Origin: Dokdonella_A sp963775445
Lineage (GTDB): Bacteria > Pseudomonadota > Gammaproteobacteria > Xanthomonadales > Rhodanobacteraceae
DNA: 64,000 bases
Assembly (NCBI GenBank): GCA_963775445.1
Contig: CAVZIT010000004.1
Coordinates: 1,426,001-1,490,000 of the forward strand
Reading direction: 5' to 3'
The notes beneath the pieces are model-generated. The model was not told where the DNA came from. It ran no database searches and saw only the letters and a program-made list of their open reading frames with translations. The number at the start of each line of letters is the position of its first letter. Position 1 is the first letter of the stretch. Shown here one piece after another: positions 61,438-64,000 of the stretch. Made by a program: the position numbers and the translations under genes.

Positions 61438-62100
61438 GTCGATCTCCCCGACCTGTCGTTAGGCGAGTATTTCGATGCCGTTTTTGGCCCGGGGGTTTAG
61501 CGAGTGCTGCACCAATCTTGCCTTGGTCCGCTGGCATGTCAGGACCGACGTCGTTTCAGTCCCTTTTCGACAAACATCCATGCCCCGGTGTTCGAAAAAG
61601 GGCCGCTCCGTCCGCCGTTTTGCGTTCCTCTGCTAACCCAGTTGAGCGGAGAAGACAAAAGTCATGCCGGGCACGCCAGGCAATATCGCTGAAACGCGAG
61701 CCATACGGGAGTGCTTCCCGAAGCCGTCGAGAACCGCGGCGAGCTAATCATCGCAATCTTCTTCAGCGGCTGATCGTTCATCGGATTTCCGACCCTCGAC
61801 GCCACTGGAATCGCGAGCACGGCGAGGTTGCCGATGGCGCTCAGGGCGATGATGTCGAGGATCGCGAACACGGCGAGCGAAACCGGCGACAAGTCTCCCG
61901 CAAGCACCAGATCCAGCATGTAGCCGTTGAACAACAGGATCACCGCAAGCTGATCCTCTTCTTCATTCCACTGCTCGTCGGCATCTATTACATGAGCGCT
62001 GGATTCGACACAGAAGACATTGGGCGGTTTCTGCTCACCCGTCGTTGCGTGCGGCGGCTCGTGACTCAAGGCAGGCAACGATTGCCACGGCTGCGCGAAT
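61438..62100. other. intergenic, largely decayed coding sequence
   Basis: Contains the membrane-protein fragment at 61746-61952. On the plus strand near 61937-62030 a frame reads LILFFIPLLVGIYYMSAGFD, hydrophobic but antisense to the fragment's upstream part. No intact gene. Confidence 0.4.
61746..61952 (-). pseudogene. fragment of a paralogue of the 40826 membrane protein
   Basis: Encodes LDLVLAGDLSPVSLAVFAIL, DIIALSAIGNLAVLAIPVAS and RVGNPMNDQPLKKIAM, matching YLVTAGETSPVGIALYAVLE, LIAYSLIANTAMLAVPKALR and VGSPDMPLPKRILAI of the protein at 40826. Both ends are lost. It shows that this unknown membrane family had at least two copies here. Confidence 0.65.
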
Positions 62101-63060
62101 TCAGGCGGCCATGCGATGTTCGTAAAACGGCCGCTCGCGGTCGTCAAGAATCGCCGACTGAGTCGCGAGATCGTCCGCTTGTGGATTCAACCACGCATCG
62201 ATGTTTTGAGGCTTGATCGGAATAATGCAGCGATCGTGCCCCGCTGCCGCGACTTCCGGCGGGGGTTGGTCGGTGATTGCGGCAAAAGACAGCAGGTCCG
62301 ATTGACCGTTCCCCTGCCAGTGCGACCACAGGCACGCGACGAGCATGTCCTGTCCGTGCAGCGGCCTGAATTCGAGCACGACGTTTTCATCCGCTTCGCC
62401 GGATTGCAGTTCACGGCCTTCAATACGGTGCCGGCTTACGTTCTCGTAGAACGCATTCATGACGACGAGGCCGTGACTGATGCCGTACTGGCCTTTCCAG
62501 AACTTCTCGAGGCTGTCGCGCCGCGCGTTGTAGCAGCCCGGATACTTTGTATCGTAGAACGCGGGCTTGCCGGCCGGCCGGCACTGGTAGCGCATCGGCT
62601 TGATAACGCGCCGGCCGTTCTCGGAGATCATCACTGGCGCGTACCAGCCGGGGTAAATGCGCGAGTCGCGCGCTGCAGGTTCCGTACGGCGCAGGTCAGC
62701 CAGTTTGCCCAGCGCCCAGGCAACCTTGTCGGTCGCGATGCGTTTGCTCTCGTTCGCGGCTTTTGTGGATTTGACCGCAAGTTTGCGCTCGGCGTCAGCG
62801 AGGCGCTTGCGCTGCTTGAAAATTTCCTGCTCGAGCGCTCCAGCTTGCGCTGCGTCGAACGATTCGATCAGGGAGCTTATCCTTCGTTCTATTTCATTGT
62901 GCGGGTCGGCGAAAGCCGCATCCATGCCTTTCGGGATGCGAAGCTTTTCTCCCTGCGAGCGATCCCAGTAGAGGCGCATGAACTCGTCGAGGTCGACGTC
63001 GGCGCCCCACAGGCGGACATACTTGTTGTAGTTTTGGAGAATCTGGGCGGAATAACACAT
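62101..63060 (-). CDS. yedK: SRAP (SOS response-associated peptidase, YedK/HMCES-like) protein
   Basis: 319 residues starting MCYSAQ, with the catalytic Cys at position 2 after Met removal. Other SRAP landmarks: RYQCRPAGKPAFYDTKYPGCYNARRDSLEKFW, NAFYENVSRH, LEFRPLHGQDMLVACLWSHW, SFAAITDQPPPEVAAAGHDRCIIPI. The family crosslinks to abasic sites in single-stranded DNA and shields them. An insert of about 70 helical residues (EQEIFKQRKRLADAERKLAV) makes it longer than the usual 220-230. The start is fixed by the need for Cys2. Confidence 0.92.
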   Translation of the reverse strand: MCYSAQILQNYNKYVRLWGADVDLDEFMRLYWDRSQGEKLRIPKGMDAAFADPHNEIERRISSLIESFDAAQAGALEQEIFKQRKRLADAERKLAVKSTKAANESKRIATDKVAWALGKLADLRRTEPAARDSRIYPGWYAPVMISENGRRVIKPMRYQCRPAGKPAFYDTKYPGCYNARRDSLEKFWKGQYGISHGLVVMNAFYENVSRHRIEGRELQSGEADENVVLEFRPLHGQDMLVACLWSHWQGNGQSDLLSFAAITDQPPPEVAAAGHDRCIIPIKPQNIDAWLNPQADDLATQSAILDDRERPFYEHRMAA

Positions 63061-63236
63061 CGGGCGGCACGCACAGACGGGGCAGGGTATCGTAGCCATA
63101 TTTGGGTCTGGACGGCATTTTTCCAAGAAACGGCGTGCGCCGCGACAGCAAGGTACGGAACCAGAAGAAGGCGCGGAGCAATCCCGGCCTGGCGAGCTGA
63201 AGCGATAATCGGATTTTGATGCAACGGGAGAACCTG

Positions 63237-64000
63237 ATGTACCGCATCGCGAACTGCTGTGCCGTTTTATTGAGCCTTGTCGTTTCTCTGACGGCGAACG
63301 CAACCGGGCTGGTTCTGTCGGGTGCCGCACAACAGATGGACGCGCTGCTCAGCCGTACTTACAAGGCAGATGCGCCGGGCGCAGCGGTGATCGTGATGAA
63401 GGACGGCAAGACGATCCTGCGCAAGGGATTTGGCCTTGCTAACCTCGAACTCAGGGTGCCGATCCGGCCGGATATGGTCTTCCGCCTGGGTTCGATGACC
63501 AAGCAGTTCACCGCCGTTGGCATTCTGATGCTGGTGCAAGAACGCAAGATCGCACTCGATGACGACATCACCAAATTCTTGCCGGGCTATCCGACGCATG
63601 GCGACAAGATCACGGTCGAGAATCTCCTCACGCATACGTCGGGAATCAAGAACTACACCGACATGCCTTCGTGGCTCAAGCTCTGGCGCAAGGACTTCAC
63701 GGTCGCGGAGCTGATCGACCTGTTCAAGAACGAACCGATGCAATTCAAGCCCGGCGAGAAGTGGGAATACAGCAACTCGGGCTACATTGTGCTTGGTGCG
63801 ATCATCGAAAAGGTTTCGGGTCAAAGCTACGCCGATTTCATCCGCCAGCGCATCTTCGAACCGCTGGGCATGAAGCATTCCTATTATGGCGATTACGAGA
63901 CCATCATTCCGGGGCGCGTGTCGGGTTACGAAGTGCGTGGCGACGGTTTCGTGAATACCGCGTATCTCAGCATGACTCAGCCGTACGCGGCTGGATCGTT
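63237..64000 (+). CDS. class C beta-lactamase-like serine hydrolase (3' end outside window)
   Basis: 254 codons visible. Signal peptide MYRIANCCAVLLSLVVSLTANA, then the beta-lactamase fold: nucleophile motif SMTK (in FRLGSMTKQFTAVGIL), LLTHTSGIKNY, and the YxN motif YSN (in KWEYSNSGYIVLGAIIEKVSG). The third motif (HxG or KTG) lies outside the window. Such proteins are D-aminopeptidases, esterases or peptidoglycan-remodelling enzymes more often than true beta-lactamases. ACGGGAG before ATG 63237 supports the start. Runs off the right edge. Confidence 0.9.
   Translation, partial: MYRIANCCAVLLSLVVSLTANATGLVLSGAAQQMDALLSRTYKADAPGAAVIVMKDGKTILRKGFGLANLELRVPIRPDMVFRLGSMTKQFTAVGILMLVQERKIALDDDITKFLPGYPTHGDKITVENLLTHTSGIKNYTDMPSWLKLWRKDFTVAELIDLFKNEPMQFKPGEKWEYSNSGYIVLGAIIEKVSGQSYADFIRQRIFEPLGMKHSYYGDYETIIPGRVSGYEVRGDGFVNTAYLSMTQPYAAGS

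Noticed and set aside
61937..62041. Plus-strand hydrophobic stretch LILFFIPLLVGIYYM resembling a membrane protein
   Set aside because: No start, no continuation, and antisense to the upstream part of the minus-strand fragment; could be chance.
1..64000. tRNA, rRNA, riboswitch or replication origin
   Set aside because: None was recognised when reading both strands; weakly structured RNAs could be missed without a covariance search.

Overview
The window is GC-rich DNA from a Gram-negative bacterium. Outer-membrane proteins, Tat and lipoprotein signals, an extradiol dioxygenase of the YgiD type, and many REP-associated (RAYT) transposase relics fit a gammaproteobacterium of the Xanthomonadales/Lysobacterales, perhaps Rhodanobacteraceae. 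This placement is an inference from gene families and repeats; there is no rRNA or tRNA to confirm it. Both window edges cut a gene: a UvrD-type helicase on the left and a class C beta-lactamase-like serine hydrolase on the right.

Layout. 1-9.5 kb is a mobile and defence-like region: helicase tail, two complete IS3-family elements, a PD-(D/E)XK nuclease-like protein, an MT-A70 adenine methyltransferase, a repeat-rich kilobase, and a DUF2075 nuclease-helicase fusion. 9.5-13.8 kb holds an intact RAYT element, a Gln-rich repeat protein, an outer-membrane gene cut off by a RAYT half-copy, and a DUF1345 membrane protein. 13.8-21.1 kb holds iorBA-like molybdenum oxidoreductase subunits divergent from a nine-haem cytochrome, then phoD. 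21.2-31.5 kb has a secreted-protein gene duplicated in inverted orientation around a protease and a Sel1 gene, an SPFH/zinc-ribbon operon, an FG-GAP propeller protein, a broken doxX and ygiD. 31.8-43.2 kb has a large PAS/GAF/GGDEF protein, a cytochrome c peroxidase behind an FNR-type box, the second nine-haem cytochrome, a TrmY-like tRNA methyltransferase and a RAYT pseudogene. 43.2-64 kb has a glycosyltransferase/dipeptidase operon, a FecR-OmpA-CHASE2/HD-GYP cassette, redox enzymes, an ECF sigma factor pair, an SRAP protein and several secreted proteins of unknown role.

Two themes run through the window. First, a repeat family with ends reading GGTGTCAGGGACAATTT is scattered over about 50 kb. 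It occurs as one intact RAYT element, a 224-bp internal-deletion copy, half copies, roughly 93-130 bp miniature elements and single ends. These have truncated, extended or captured neighbouring genes. Second, exported proteins of unrelated types (a Tat-exported oxidoreductase, two multihaem cytochromes, a beta-propeller) end in the same short tail, F-x-(D/N)-(G/S)-F-(D/E), and a fifth tail survives on a gene remnant. I know of no described function for this tail, and it is my best candidate for an undescribed system, probably surface sorting or secretion.

Functional links: periplasmic or surface electron transfer (iorAB, two nonahaem cytochromes, cytochrome c peroxidase), cyclic-di-GMP turnover (GGDEF and HD-GYP), and envelope stress (SPFH operon, FecR/OmpA). 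No CRISPR array, tRNA or rRNA was seen.
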